A stretch of 64,000 bases of DNA from Chitinophagaceae bacterium (GCA_947488765.1 CANLAE010000007.1:62001-126000); one strand, 5' to 3'. Numbered from the stretch's first letter, positions 44,595-53,509 are shown. The notes: generated by a model not told the origin, from the letters alone. A program made the numbers and translations.

Positions 44595-47078
44595 TTACGC
44601 CTCTGTTTTTTTATAATTTTTCCATTGTGTAAATGCAGCAAGTGCTAGTAAAACCAGCATCAGCCAATTTCCAATTCCGGATAATGTCCACCCCAAAATA
44701 TGCGTTTTTGGTTCAAATTTGAAAACAATTTCATGTTGTCCTGTAGGAACTGGCATGCCTCTTAAAACATAATTTACTTTTGCATAAGGCGTCAATTGCC
44801 CGTCTATATAAGCATTCCAGCCTTTGTTGTAATATACTTCGCTGAACACTGCAAATTGCTGACTCTTCGTATTGCTTTTATAAGTAACAATATCGTTTTC
44901 ATTTTTTACCAATTCAATTTTTGCAGTTGAATCAAATTTGAAATTCGTATTTGCAATACTTTCAAATGATTTTTGAATAACAGCCGTGTCTTTTACATTT
45001 AATGTTGATAATGCATCCATCTCTTCATTAGGAGAATTTACTTTCTGTAATCCTTTAATCAACCAAACGCTGCCACATGCATTGGGATTGGGTTCTACCT
45101 GATCGGCACGATCCGGACTATGAATAATATATTTTGTATTCAACATATTTAGTACCGGCTGACAATTTGGATACTTGTATAATTGATGCTCTGCAAGATC
45201 CTGATAAATGCTCAGTTTTGCAGGATGATACCCACCAATAGATTTATGGAAGTAAGCACTTTTAGCACCATAGTTAATTGCTGCCTGAGGACCATTACTT
45301 ACATCAAAAATTCGGTAATCAGATTTATCTTGTAATATATAAGTATCAGCAGGTGTTTGTTTAAAACCAACTTCATTTTCTTCTTTGTCCTGAAAGTTAT
45401 CACTGCTTAAATATTTTATGTCAACAACAATAATATCAACAAATGCAAATACACCAATAATTGCAATAACAAGCAGTTCATTTAATTTTTTAGTTATGGC
45501 AAACCATAATACACCAGCAGCAACCACTATAAAAAATAAACTGCGCAAAATATCACTCATGAATAATGCCTTTCGATCTTCCTTTAATCCGTTGATTAAT
45601 TTATTGCCACCTTCCATAAATACCGCTTTAGTATTTTCGTCAGGAATAGTTGCAATTTGTTTTAATAAGTTTGTATCACCTTCGCTTTTATAATCAAAAT
45701 TGAAATACAATAATAACAGCATTACAAATAATCCACTGGTAATGAATAAAGCTTTTTTATATTGACTAAATAGTAATTTTTTGTCTTCAACATCCAATAC
45801 TTTTTGCAATGCTAAAATTGCCATCACATTTAATAAAAATGTAGGAACAACCAATATCATACTTGGTGCTCTGAACTTATTGTATAACGGCAAATTATTG
45901 AATAAGAAATTATTAAATCCTTCAAAATAGCTGCCCCAGCTCATCATGATAGTGATAACACAAATTGATAAGATCCACCATTTATGTTTGGAATCTAAAA
46001 TTACAAAACCTAGTAAAGCTAAAAAACAAACAATTGCACCAACGTATGGCGGACCACTTGTTCCTCCAATGCCGCCCCAGTAAAATCCAAGATTTCCTTG
46101 TAATTGTTGCGCTACTTGTTGGTTCATACTTTGTAATGCTTCAACTGCTTTGGATTTATCTTCAGCCACTTCCATTTTGTTGCTACCGCCATATATTCTT
46201 GGTATCAACATTACCAAAGGTTCTGTTTTATAAACACTGTAACTTGATGCATATTCTTTACTTAATCCTTCTTTCGTATTTTTAGTTGTTGAATCGGCTA
46301 ACAAAGAACCACCTCTGATAGATTCTTTTGTATATTCATTATCGGGTAACAACTCTACCGCATTTGAAATTGCACCGATGGTAACTCCCAATAATGAAAA
46401 TAATGTAGCAAATCCAAGATGTTTAAAATCTTTCTGCATAATCCATCTTATGCCAAATGAAATACTCATTCCTGCTACAACAATCATTGCATAATAAATG
46501 ATTTGATAGTGCTTCTGGCAAATGAGTGATGCGGTGAATAATGCAGTTAATGCAAGCCCAACCCAATATTTTTTGTTAAATATTAAAAGCATTGAACCAA
46601 TTAAACCGGGCAATAATGCTAGTGAAATCATTTTTGTTTCATGTCCCTCTGCAACAATTACTGCGTTGTATGTTGCATAAGCATAACACAATGCACCTGC
46701 AACTCCAATCCAATTTCTTACTGACAATACTTGCGATAAAAAATAAAAACAAACACAAGCCAAAAAGAAAAATTGTATTGGTCTTGGTAAATGCAATGAA
46801 ATAATATCTATAAAATACCAAGGTGCAAGATTGTTACTGTTACCCTTAATCATGTATGCCGGCATTCCACTAAACATTCCGTTTGTCCACAAAGGAATTT
46901 TTCCTGTTTTTTGAACTGCTACTTCTTGATTTTGCACCATTGCTTTCCATTGTGTAACATCATTTTGTTGCAATACTTTTCCCTCTAAAGCAGGTTTGCA
47001 ATAAATAACTGCTACCACTAAAAAGATGACAACAGCAATAACATGAGGCAGGATTTTTTTCCAGTTGATATTCTTCAT
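44595..47078 (-). CDS. YfhO family large membrane protein
   Basis: An 827-residue inner-membrane protein of the YfhO family. A cytosolic start (MKNINWKKILPH) is followed by a helix and the periplasmic loop VLQQNDVTQWKAMVQNQEVAV, then about a dozen helices, a long C-terminal periplasmic region (YRIFDVSNGPQAAINYGAKS, VLNMLNTKYIIH, VYYNKGWNAYIDG) and a last helix before a basic tail. The fold resembles GT-C lipid-sugar transferases; in Firmicutes YfhO glycosylates lipoteichoic acid, a polymer absent here, so the acceptor must be different. It neighbours three glycosyltransferase genes and probably contributes to envelope glycans. Confidence 0.87.
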   Translation of the reverse strand: MKNINWKKILPHVIAVVIFLVVAVIYCKPALEGKVLQQNDVTQWKAMVQNQEVAVQKTGKIPLWTNGMFSGMPAYMIKGNSNNLAPWYFIDIISLHLPRPIQFFFLACVCFYFLSQVLSVRNWIGVAGALCYAYATYNAVIVAEGHETKMISLALLPGLIGSMLLIFNKKYWVGLALTALFTASLICQKHYQIIYYAMIVVAGMSISFGIRWIMQKDFKHLGFATLFSLLGVTIGAISNAVELLPDNEYTKESIRGGSLLADSTTKNTKEGLSKEYASSYSVYKTEPLVMLIPRIYGGSNKMEVAEDKSKAVEALQSMNQQVAQQLQGNLGFYWGGIGGTSGPPYVGAIVCFLALLGFVILDSKHKWWILSICVITIMMSWGSYFEGFNNFLFNNLPLYNKFRAPSMILVVPTFLLNVMAILALQKVLDVEDKKLLFSQYKKALFITSGLFVMLLLLYFNFDYKSEGDTNLLKQIATIPDENTKAVFMEGGNKLINGLKEDRKALFMSDILRSLFFIVVAAGVLWFAITKKLNELLVIAIIGVFAFVDIIVVDIKYLSSDNFQDKEENEVGFKQTPADTYILQDKSDYRIFDVSNGPQAAINYGAKSAYFHKSIGGYHPAKLSIYQDLAEHQLYKYPNCQPVLNMLNTKYIIHSPDRADQVEPNPNACGSVWLIKGLQKVNSPNEEMDALSTLNVKDTAVIQKSFESIANTNFKFDSTAKIELVKNENDIVTYKSNTKSQQFAVFSEVYYNKGWNAYIDGQLTPYAKVNYVLRGMPVPTGQHEIVFKFEPKTHILGWTLSGIGNWLMLVLLALAAFTQWKNYKKTEA

Positions 47079-47137
47079 AAATGATTTTTTTAATCAGGTT
47101 GGCAAATTAATGCTATTTTTCACACCAAAATCAAACT

Positions 47138-47419
47138 ATGCGTTGGCTTTTATTAATCAGCAGAATTGGATTCCTCTGCAACATTTGTTATGCTTTTAGT
47201 GTTATTGCAAGATATATCAATTTAAAATCGTTAAATCAAGATGTAGTTGCAACAATAGTTGTACTAGGCGTTGTATCTATTTTATTGAATACTATTGTTA
47301 ATGTTCTTTGGCTATATACTTTAATCAGACAACAAAAAGTAGTGCCAGTTTTTTTAGGGATTTCAAATTTTCTTTTTTTAATACTTCAATTTTTTAATAT
47401 TTTATTGTTTCAATTATGA
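47138..47419 (+). CDS. Small membrane protein, unknown
   Basis: A 93-residue protein with three hydrophobic helices (ISRIGFLCNICYAFSVIARY, VVATIVVLGVVSILLNTIVN, FLGISNFLFLILQFFNILLF) and short polar loops. I recognise no family motif beyond similarity in layout to small Bacteroidota membrane proteins. It overlaps the following VUT-transporter gene by four bases (ATGA), indicating co-transcription and translational coupling. A start at ATG 47138 lies 60 bases from the divergent YfhO gene. It may be a helper of the transporter, but there is no direct evidence. Confidence 0.7.
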   Translation: MRWLLLISRIGFLCNICYAFSVIARYINLKSLNQDVVATIVVLGVVSILLNTIVNVLWLYTLIRQQKVVPVFLGISNFLFLILQFFNILLFQL

Positions 47420-48213
47420 TACACAACATTATGAATAGTAAGGGCACCAAACTCTTTATTATATTGGGTGGCTTTTTTATTGCAAATGCTTTGATTGCAG
47501 AAGTTATTGGCGTTAAAATATTTTCTTTTGAGCAAACATTCGGTTTTCAGCCTTTACATATCCGATTTTTTGGGGAAGATTTAAGCCTCAATTTAACTGC
47601 GGGTGTTTTGTTGTGGCCTGTGGTATTTATTATGACGGATATTATCAATGAATATTACGGTATGAAAGGTGTTCGTTTTCTTTCGTATTTAGCAGCGGCT
47701 TTAATTACTTATGCATTTATTATGTTTTATGGATCAATGAGTTTGAAGCCTGCCGGTTTTTTTATTACAAGTAAACAGGGTAGTGGGGTGCCTGATATGC
47801 AAATGGCTTATGGCGCTGTTTTAGGACAAGGCGGAAAAATTATTATAGGTTCATTAGTTGCTTTTATCATTGGTCAGTTGGTAGATGTTGTTGCATTTCA
47901 TAAAATAAAAAAGATAACAGGCGAAAAGAAAATCTGGCTACGTTCTACAGGTTCTACATTAATATCTCAGTTCATTGATAGCTATGTGGTACTTTTTATT
48001 GCGTTTTATATAGGCACAAGAGTGGGTAACAACCCCGGTGATTATGTTTGGAGTTTTAAATTATTTGTAGCCGTTGGTACTATTAATTATTTATACAAAA
48101 GTGGTGTTGCCATTATTTTAACGCCAGTTATTTATCTAATTCATGACAGAATTGAAAAATATTTAGGACATGAAATAGCTAAAGAAATGAAGGATGCTGC
48201 ATTATCAGATTAA
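47416..48213 (+). CDS. VUT family queuosine-precursor transporter
   Basis: A 265-residue six-helix inner-membrane protein of the VUT (YhhQ) family, which imports queuine precursors such as preQ0 or preQ1 for tRNA modification. Family blocks are KLFIILGGFFIANALIAEV, LSLNLTAGVLLWPVVFIMTD, DIINEYYGMKGVRFLSY and FIDSYVVLFIAFYIG. ATG 47416 overlaps the upstream gene's stop; an alternative ATG at 47431 gives MNSKGTKLF, and either may be used. The C-terminus is basic. rpmI follows 170 bases downstream with its own promoter and leader. Confidence 0.87.
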   Translation: MIHNIMNSKGTKLFIILGGFFIANALIAEVIGVKIFSFEQTFGFQPLHIRFFGEDLSLNLTAGVLLWPVVFIMTDIINEYYGMKGVRFLSYLAAALITYAFIMFYGSMSLKPAGFFITSKQGSGVPDMQMAYGAVLGQGGKIIIGSLVAFIIGQLVDVVAFHKIKKITGEKKIWLRSTGSTLISQFIDSYVVLFIAFYIGTRVGNNPGDYVWSFKLFVAVGTINYLYKSGVAIILTPVIYLIHDRIEKYLGHEIAKEMKDAALSD

Positions 48214-48251
48214 TACCCTGATACTAAATAATTCCGAATTTTCTCAAAACT

Positions 48252-48282
48252 TTTGTTGTAAAGTTCGTTCTCCTTATCTTCG
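48252..48282 (+). promoter_or_regulatory. Promoter of rpmI-rplT
   Basis: TTTG (48252-48255), a 19-base spacer, and TATCTTCG (48275-48282) match the Bacteroidota primary promoter TTTG-N19-TAnnTTTG with one mismatch in the -7 box. Transcription would start near 48289, giving a leader of about 95 bases before rpmI. Confidence 0.65.
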
Positions 48283-48285
48283 CAG

Positions 48286-48382
48286 CCCGAAAAACTAATT
48301 TTCGGATTTTTCCCACATGGCTCAACAAGTTTACTCCTGTGAGTAACGCCAGTAGGGTGTAATCTTTAATAAAGATTATTTT
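48286..48382 (+). promoter_or_regulatory. Structured 5' leader of rpmI-rplT (candidate ribosomal-protein autoregulatory leader)
   Basis: Three hairpins follow one another: CCGAAAA/TTTTCGG (48288-48306, 5-base loop, followed by ATTTTT), TTACTC/GAGTAA (48331-48346, loop CTGT), and TAATCTTT/AAAGATTA (48360-48378, 3-base loop) ending four bases before the rpmI ATG. The last one could hide the start site. In Firmicutes and gammaproteobacteria L20 binds the leader of this operon and represses it; that the same holds here is inferred. Confidence 0.55.
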
Positions 48383-48580
48383 ATGCCAAAAGTAAAAACA
48401 AACTCCAGTGCTAAAAAACGCTTCAAAGTAACTGGAACAGGCGAAATCACATTTCAAAAGCCTTTTAAACGTCACATCTTAACTAAAAAATCAAAGAAAC
48501 GCAAACGTGGTATGAGAAAGCCGGGTATTGTTGGTTCTACAAACAAAGACTTTGTTCAAAGATTATTGGGTTTAAAATAA
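48383..48580 (+). CDS. rpmI: 50S ribosomal protein L35
   Basis: A 65-residue basic ribosomal protein. The sequence [20 protein letters not shown], followed by the [18 protein letters not shown] segment, is a clear L35. It lies 62 bases before rplT, the usual partner. infC, which precedes rpmI in most bacteria, is not present upstream; instead there is a transporter gene. A promoter and structured leader precede the gene and suggest autoregulation by L20. Confidence 0.97.
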   Translation: MPKVKTNSSAKKRFKVTGTGEITFQKPFKRHILTKKSKKRKRGMRKPGIVGSTNKDFVQRLLGLK

Positions 48581-48642
48581 ACCTTCTAATTACCTAAACA
48601 GTAAACAAAATCATTTTTTAATTTTTTTAAACTTATTAAGAT

Positions 48643-48987
48643 ATGCCACGTTCAAAAAATGCAGTAGCTTCAAGAGCTCGCAGAAAAAGAATTTTAAAAC
48701 AAGCTAAAGGCTTTTATGGTAAACGTAAAAACGTATATACCGTTGCCAAAAATATTGTAGAAAAAGGGATGACTTACAGTTATGTAGGTCGTAAATTAAA
48801 GAAAAGAGAATACCGTCAATTATGGATTGCGCGTATTAATGCAGCTGTAAGACAAGAAGGTATGACTTACAGCCAATTCATCAATAAACTTTCTGTAAAG
48901 GGTATTGAAATGAATAGAAAAATTTTGGCTGATTTAGCAATGAACAATCCTGAAAGCTTTACAGCTTTAGTAAATTCTGTTAAATAA
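48643..48987 (+). CDS. rplT: 50S ribosomal protein L20
   Basis: A 114-residue basic ribosomal protein needed early in 50S assembly and a known translational repressor of its own operon in several phyla. The N-terminal [20 protein letters not shown] and the block [20 protein letters not shown], followed by [20 protein letters not shown], are diagnostic. It is the second gene of the rpmI-rplT unit and ends 22 bases before a strong terminator. Confidence 0.97.
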   Translation: MPRSKNAVASRARRKRILKQAKGFYGKRKNVYTVAKNIVEKGMTYSYVGRKLKKREYRQLWIARINAAVRQEGMTYSQFINKLSVKGIEMNRKILADLAMNNPESFTALVNSVK

Positions 48988-49009
48988 TTATTCTTTTTAA
49001 AACATTTTC

Positions 49010-49038
49010 AAAGTCAGAGATACATTGTCTCTGACTTT
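49010..49038 (+). terminator. Intrinsic terminator of the rpmI-rplT operon
   Basis: Perfect 11-bp stem AAAGTCAGAGA (49010-49020) / TCTCTGACTTT (49028-49038), 7-base loop, followed by TTTATTTT on the plus strand. Confidence 0.9.
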
Positions 49039-49146
49039 TTTATTTTACCATTGTACAAACTATTATTTTTGCTCAAAATTTAAAATGCCTGAACCCATTT
49101 TAATTTCAAAATTTTTTTATTCATTTTTAAAAAAGTAGGTTCATCA

Positions 49147-50574
49147 ATGACAAATAGCTATACCTCGCTAGTGCATCAAACTTTTCACTTTCCGCAAGAA
49201 GGTTTTGATGTAAATGATAATGACTATTTATCTTTCAACGGAATTGATTTAAAGCCAATAATTGAAAAATATGGAACTCCCCTAAAGTTAACATATTTGC
49301 CAAAGATTGGCATGCAGATTAATAAGGCAAAAAAAATGTTTGAAGTTGCTTTTAAAAAGCACAAATACGAAGGCACATACAATTATTGCTATTGTACCAA
49401 AAGTTCACATTTTTCTTTTGTTGTTGAAGAAGCATTGAAACACAATATTAATCTAGAAACTTCTTTTGCATACGACATTGAAATCATCAATCAATTATAC
49501 AAGCGGAGAAAAATCACAAAAGATATTTTCATTGTTTGTAATGGTTTTAAACAAAAAAGTTACACGAGCCGTATTGCAAAATTGATAAAAAGTGGATTTA
49601 AAAATGTAATTCCTGTTTTAGATAATGTTGATGAATTGAAAGCGTATAAAAAAAGTGTGAAACAACCTTTTAAATTAGGTATTCGTGTAGCTGCAGAAGA
49701 GGAACCTAACTTTCCTTTTTATACTTCAAGATTAGGCATTAGAGCAAAAGATATTTTAGAATTTTATGTTGATGAAATTGAAGGAAATGAAGATAAGTTC
49801 CAGCTAAAAATGCTGCATATCTTTCTAAATAAAGGGATTAAAGACGATATTTATTATTGGAGTGAACTAAACAAAATCATCAATTTATATTGTCAATTAA
49901 AAAAGATTTGTCCTGAATTAGATTCTATCAATATTGGTGGCGGATTTCCTATCAAACATTCTTTGGGCTTTGATTATGACTATCAATTTATGATCAATGA
50001 AATTGTAAGCAATATTAAAAAAGCTTGTAAGAAAGCAAAAGTTCCAATGCCACATATTTTCACAGAATTTGGTAGTTACACCGTTGGTGAAAGTATGGCT
50101 CATATATACAGTGTAATTGCAGAGAAGCAACAGAATGATAGAGAAACTTGGTATATGATTGATTCATCTTTTATTACCACATTGCCCGATACATGGGGTA
50201 TTGGCGAAAAGTTTTTAATGTTGCCCATTAATAAATGGGACAATGAATACCATCGAGTTGTTTTGGGAGGAATTACTTGCGACAGTCATGATTATTATGA
50301 TAGCGAAGAGCATATCAATGAAGTGTTTTTACCAAAAATAAAAAGTGAAAAAGCAGCCGTTAAAGAAAATTCTCAACCATTATATGTTGGCTTTTTTCAT
50401 ACAGGTGCTTATCAGGATCAAATCAGCGGATATGGTGGTATTAAACACTGCTTGATTCCTTCTCCAAAGCATATTATCATTGAGTATGATAAAAATGGTA
50501 ATTTGGAAGATTGGGTTTATGCCAAAGAACAAACCGCAGCTAGTATGCTTAAAATTTTAGGTTATTTACGATAA
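49147..50574 (+). CDS. Arginine decarboxylase-like PLP enzyme (alanine-racemase fold)
   Basis: A 475-residue PLP enzyme of fold type III, resembling the short biosynthetic arginine decarboxylases of Bacteroidota that begin the agmatine route to polyamines. The PLP lysine is K85 in YCYCTKSSHF, the barrel has LDSINIGGGFPIKHS (phosphate-binding glycine loop) and FTEFGSYTVGESMAH, and GGITCDSHDYYD holds the Cys-Asp pair used in substrate binding across the dimer. Compared with E. coli SpeA it lacks the long inserted domain. Lysine or ornithine specificity cannot be excluded without structure-based comparison. A TATTTTTG box (49064-49071) lies 75 bases upstream. Confidence 0.8.
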   Translation: MTNSYTSLVHQTFHFPQEGFDVNDNDYLSFNGIDLKPIIEKYGTPLKLTYLPKIGMQINKAKKMFEVAFKKHKYEGTYNYCYCTKSSHFSFVVEEALKHNINLETSFAYDIEIINQLYKRRKITKDIFIVCNGFKQKSYTSRIAKLIKSGFKNVIPVLDNVDELKAYKKSVKQPFKLGIRVAAEEEPNFPFYTSRLGIRAKDILEFYVDEIEGNEDKFQLKMLHIFLNKGIKDDIYYWSELNKIINLYCQLKKICPELDSINIGGGFPIKHSLGFDYDYQFMINEIVSNIKKACKKAKVPMPHIFTEFGSYTVGESMAHIYSVIAEKQQNDRETWYMIDSSFITTLPDTWGIGEKFLMLPINKWDNEYHRVVLGGITCDSHDYYDSEEHINEVFLPKIKSEKAAVKENSQPLYVGFFHTGAYQDQISGYGGIKHCLIPSPKHIIIEYDKNGNLEDWVYAKEQTAASMLKILGYLR

Positions 50575-50604
50575 ACTATTTCTAATTTAAAAATTAAAAT
50601 TCAA

Positions 50605-51318
50605 ATGAAAAAAATCTTCATCCTTGCATTTGTATTGCCAAGCATTGCATTTGCACAATCAAAAAAAGTAACTCCAAAACCAGTTGTTAAAACTACAACT
50701 CCAAAGCCTTTCTTAAAAACTGGGCTTGATTCATTAAGCTATGCATTGGGAACAAGAATTGCCCCAAATTTCAAAAACAGCAATATCGATACAATCAATT
50801 ATGATGCTTTTGTTCAAGGTATCAAAGATGTTTTGAGAAAAAATAAATTGAAGTTTGATGACAATACTTGTAACTCAATTATTCAAACCAAGTTGCAAGA
50901 ATTAGCTACTAAAGGTTCTGAAAAAGAAAAAGCTGCAGGTCAAAAATTTCTTTCTGCTAATAAATCCAAACCAGGTGTAATTACTACGGCAAGCGGATTA
51001 CAGTATGAAGTTGTTACAATGGGAGCAGGTGCAAAACCTACTGCAGAAGATACCGTTGTTTGTCATTACAAAGGCACATTAGTAGATGGAAAAGAATTTG
51101 ATAATAGCTATACAAGAGGAGAACCAATTAGCTTTCCTGTAGGTGGTGTTATTAAAGGTTGGACAGAAGCTTTGCAATTAATGCCTAAAGGAAGCAAATG
51201 GAAATTATATATTCCTTCAGAATTAGGTTATGGCGACAGAGGTGCAGGACAAGATATTCCTGGTGGTGCAGTTTTAATATTTGATGTAGAATTGATTGAT
51301 GTAAAAGTTAAGCAATAA
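50605..51318 (+). CDS. FKBP-type peptidyl-prolyl isomerase, exported
   Basis: A 237-residue periplasmic isomerase. A signal peptide (MKKIFILAFVLPSIAFAQ) leads into a Lys/Pro/Thr-rich linker, an FKBP_N dimerisation domain (LDSLSYALGTRIAPNFKN to about residue 120) and a C-terminal FKBP domain with DTVVCHYKGTLVDGKEFDNSY, GVIKGWTEALQLMPKGSKW and IPSELGYGDRGAG, ending PGGAVLIFDVELIDV. This is the Mip/FkpA layout, used for folding outer-membrane and periplasmic proteins. It is 30 bases after the decarboxylase gene and is followed by a hairpin terminator. Confidence 0.93.
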   Translation: MKKIFILAFVLPSIAFAQSKKVTPKPVVKTTTPKPFLKTGLDSLSYALGTRIAPNFKNSNIDTINYDAFVQGIKDVLRKNKLKFDDNTCNSIIQTKLQELATKGSEKEKAAGQKFLSANKSKPGVITTASGLQYEVVTMGAGAKPTAEDTVVCHYKGTLVDGKEFDNSYTRGEPISFPVGGVIKGWTEALQLMPKGSKWKLYIPSELGYGDRGAGQDIPGGAVLIFDVELIDVKVKQ

Positions 51319-51332
51319 ATTTTCAACTAAAC

Positions 51333-51385
51333 AAGCCATACTTCAAACTAATATCTGCACAGATACTTATCAAGAGGTATGGCTT
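51333..51385 (+). terminator. Two-stem terminator downstream of the FKBP gene
   Basis: Outer stem AAGCCATAC (51333-51341) / GTATGGCTT (51377-51385) encloses a second small stem ATCTG/CAGAT, and the outer stem is followed by TTTTATTTT. It lies between the FKBP stop and pyrR. Confidence 0.7.
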
Positions 51386-51432
51386 TTTATTTTACATTTC
51401 CAATCAATATTTCATACTTTTAAAAGAAAATT

Positions 51433-51957
51433 TTGAAAACAATACTTTCCGAACAACAAGTAGCATTAACGGTGAAAAGGTTGGCTCATCAAGTGTTGGA
51501 GCAACATTTGAAATTAGACAATACCGTTATTATTGGTCTACAACCAAGAGGTATTTTTTTAAGTGATAGAATGGTGCATGAACTTTCTGCTTTGGTTGAA
51601 CCAGCATCTATTAGCTATGGCAAATTGGATATTACTTTTTACAGAGATGATGTGCGAACTGAATTACATGTTGCTAATAAAACAGACATCCCATTTAGTA
51701 TTGAAGGAAAGCAAGTGGTATTAATTGATGATGTTTTGTGGACTGGAAGAACAATTCGTGCTGCTTTAGATGCTTTGTTGGATTTTGGCAGACCATCAAA
51801 AGTAGAATTGTGTGTATTGATTGACAGAAGATTTAATAGACAATTGCCCATTCAACCCGATTATACCGGTAGAGCAATAGACACTATTACAACCCAAAAA
51901 GTAAAAGTTTTTTGGAAGGAAAAAGATGGAAATGATTGTGTTGAATTGATATCTTGA
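51433..51957 (+). CDS. pyrR: PyrR-like uracil phosphoribosyltransferase / regulator
   Basis: A 174-residue phosphoribosyltransferase-fold protein. The PRPP loop is VVLIDDVLWTGRT at residues 95-107 and GLQPRGIFLSDRM is the pyrophosphate-loop region. In Firmicutes PyrR binds pyr mRNA to attenuate transcription and also has uracil phosphoribosyltransferase activity; here it precedes pyrB by 92 bases. No ATG fits the conserved N-terminus: the reading starts at TTG 51433 (KTILSEQQVALTVKRLAHQ matches the family start), with an in-frame TAA five codons upstream. A TTG start is therefore the simplest choice. RNA-binding regulation in Bacteroidota is not established. Confidence 0.88.
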   Translation: MKTILSEQQVALTVKRLAHQVLEQHLKLDNTVIIGLQPRGIFLSDRMVHELSALVEPASISYGKLDITFYRDDVRTELHVANKTDIPFSIEGKQVVLIDDVLWTGRTIRAALDALLDFGRPSKVELCVLIDRRFNRQLPIQPDYTGRAIDTITTQKVKVFWKEKDGNDCVELIS

Positions 51958-52049
51958 TGATGATTCTTTTTTATAAAATCAATTAATTTTTAAAAACTAA
52001 CTTTTAGAATGCTATTTCATATGCTCATTTCTATTAACTTCGTTTTTTA

Positions 52050-52970
52050 ATGAAACTCTCTACCAAACATTTACTTGGTATCAAAGACCTCACTACTGAG
52101 GACATCCAACTTATTTTATCTACAGCTACTAATTTCAAAGACGTATTACAAAGACCTGTTAAAAAAGTTCCTTCACTTCGTGATGTAACAATTGTAAATT
52201 TATTTTATGAAAATAGTACACGTACCAGATTCAGTTTTGAGTTAGCCGAAAAAAGATTAAGCGCCGATACTTTGAATTTTGCAGCAAGCAATAGTAGTGC
52301 AGCAAAAGGAGAAACTTTATTGGATACGGTGAATAATATTTTAAGTATGAAAGTGGATATGGTAGTGATGCGACATAGTGCAAGCGGTGCCCCACATTTT
52401 CTTTCGAAACATATTCCTGCGGCAATCATTAATGCAGGAGATGGTATTAATGAACATCCCACTCAAGCTTTGTTAGATGCTTTCAGCATGATCGAAAAAT
52501 TTGGTTCACTAAAAGGACTGAAAGTGGCTATCATTGGTGATATTATGCACAGCAGGGTAGCACTGAGCAATATTTATTTATTGAAAAAAATGGGTGCTGA
52601 AATTATGGTTGCAGGCCCGCCCACATTAATTCCTAAATACATTACAGAAGCCTTGGGTGTAAGAGTAGAATATAACGTGAAGAATGCTTTACAATGGTGT
52701 GATGTTGCTAATGTGTTGCGTATTCAATTGGAGCGCCAAAATCAGCCTTTATTTTCTTCCTTAAGAGAATATAATTTGGCTTATGGAATCAGTAGAAAAC
52801 TATTGGAAAGTATTGGCAAAGAAATCACCATCATGCATCCGGGCCCAATCAACAGAGGTGTAGAACTTGATAGCGATGTTGCTGACGGACCTTCTTCTAT
52901 TGTTTTAAACCAAGTAGAAAATGGTGTTGCAGTAAGAATGGCTGTATTATATTTATTGTCTGGTACCTAA
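52050..52970 (+). CDS. pyrB: Aspartate carbamoyltransferase catalytic subunit
   Basis: Joins carbamoyl phosphate and aspartate in the second step of pyrimidine synthesis. The 306-residue chain has the carbamoyl-phosphate motif STRTR (56-60) in FYENSTRTRFSFELAEKRL, the HPTQALLDA block near residue 135 and the aspartate-domain HPGPINRGVELDSDVAD. ATG at 52050 lies 92 bases after pyrR. A regulatory subunit gene (pyrI) does not follow, so this is probably the PyrR-associated type of enzyme found with no regulatory chain. Confidence 0.96.
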   Translation: MKLSTKHLLGIKDLTTEDIQLILSTATNFKDVLQRPVKKVPSLRDVTIVNLFYENSTRTRFSFELAEKRLSADTLNFAASNSSAAKGETLLDTVNNILSMKVDMVVMRHSASGAPHFLSKHIPAAIINAGDGINEHPTQALLDAFSMIEKFGSLKGLKVAIIGDIMHSRVALSNIYLLKKMGAEIMVAGPPTLIPKYITEALGVRVEYNVKNALQWCDVANVLRIQLERQNQPLFSSLREYNLAYGISRKLLESIGKEITIMHPGPINRGVELDSDVADGPSSIVLNQVENGVAVRMAVLYLLSGT

Positions 52971-53041
52971 TTACTTTGATATTCGTAATAGGGTTTAAAT
53001 ATTCGTTTACTCATTAACTTTAGTAACCCAAAATATAATTT

Positions 53042-53509
53042 ATGTCGAGATTTTGTTTATTCCCTGGCACTTTTGATCCGGTTACTTTAGGTCATGTAGA
53101 TATTATCAACAGAGCACTTCCTTTATTTGATAAAATTGTGGTGGGTATTGGAGAAAATATTTCAAAATCTCCAATGTTTTCTGCTGCGCAAAGAATGGAA
53201 TGGTTCAATGAAATATTTAAAGATGAACCAAAAGTTGAATGTGCAATTTTTGAAGGATTGACCATTAATTTTTGTAAGGAAATTGATGCAAGATTTATTT
53301 TAAGAGGCATTCGTTTTGTAAGCGACTTTGAATATGAAAAAACTATTGCAGATGCAAACAGAACGCTTGACAGAAATATTGAAACTATTTTTTTAACAGG
53401 CGAGCCAAAATATACTTCAGTTGCAAGTACTATTGTTAGAGATATATTGAAACATGGGGGAGATGCCTCACCTTTTTTACCTGATGCGGTAATAAAGAGC
53501 TTGAAATAG
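53042..53509 (+). CDS. coaD: Phosphopantetheine adenylyltransferase
   Basis: Transfers AMP from ATP to 4'-phosphopantetheine, the penultimate step of coenzyme A synthesis. The 155 residues include the nucleotidyltransferase motif T15-LGH18 in PGTFDPVTLGHVDI, the ligand-binding RGIRFVSDFEYEKTIADANR and the ISSTxxR-like block YTSVASTIVRDI. It is shorter than average by only a few residues. It lies 71 bases after pyrB on the same strand and converges with the serine-protease gene after 35 bases. Confidence 0.96.
   Translation: MSRFCLFPGTFDPVTLGHVDIINRALPLFDKIVVGIGENISKSPMFSAAQRMEWFNEIFKDEPKVECAIFEGLTINFCKEIDARFILRGIRFVSDFEYEKTIADANRTLDRNIETIFLTGEPKYTSVASTIVRDILKHGGDASPFLPDAVIKSLK

Noticed and set aside
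48288-48310. First hairpin of the rpmI leader as terminator of the upstream transporter gene
   Set aside because: It lies after a good promoter and at the predicted 5' end of the rpmI transcript, and its T tract is interrupted; a dual role cannot be excluded but the leader reading is preferred.
53024-53030. GTAACCC before coaD as a further ECF box on the minus strand
   Set aside because: No GTATWAA lies 16 bases downstream on that strand and the direction leads into the 3' end of pyrB.
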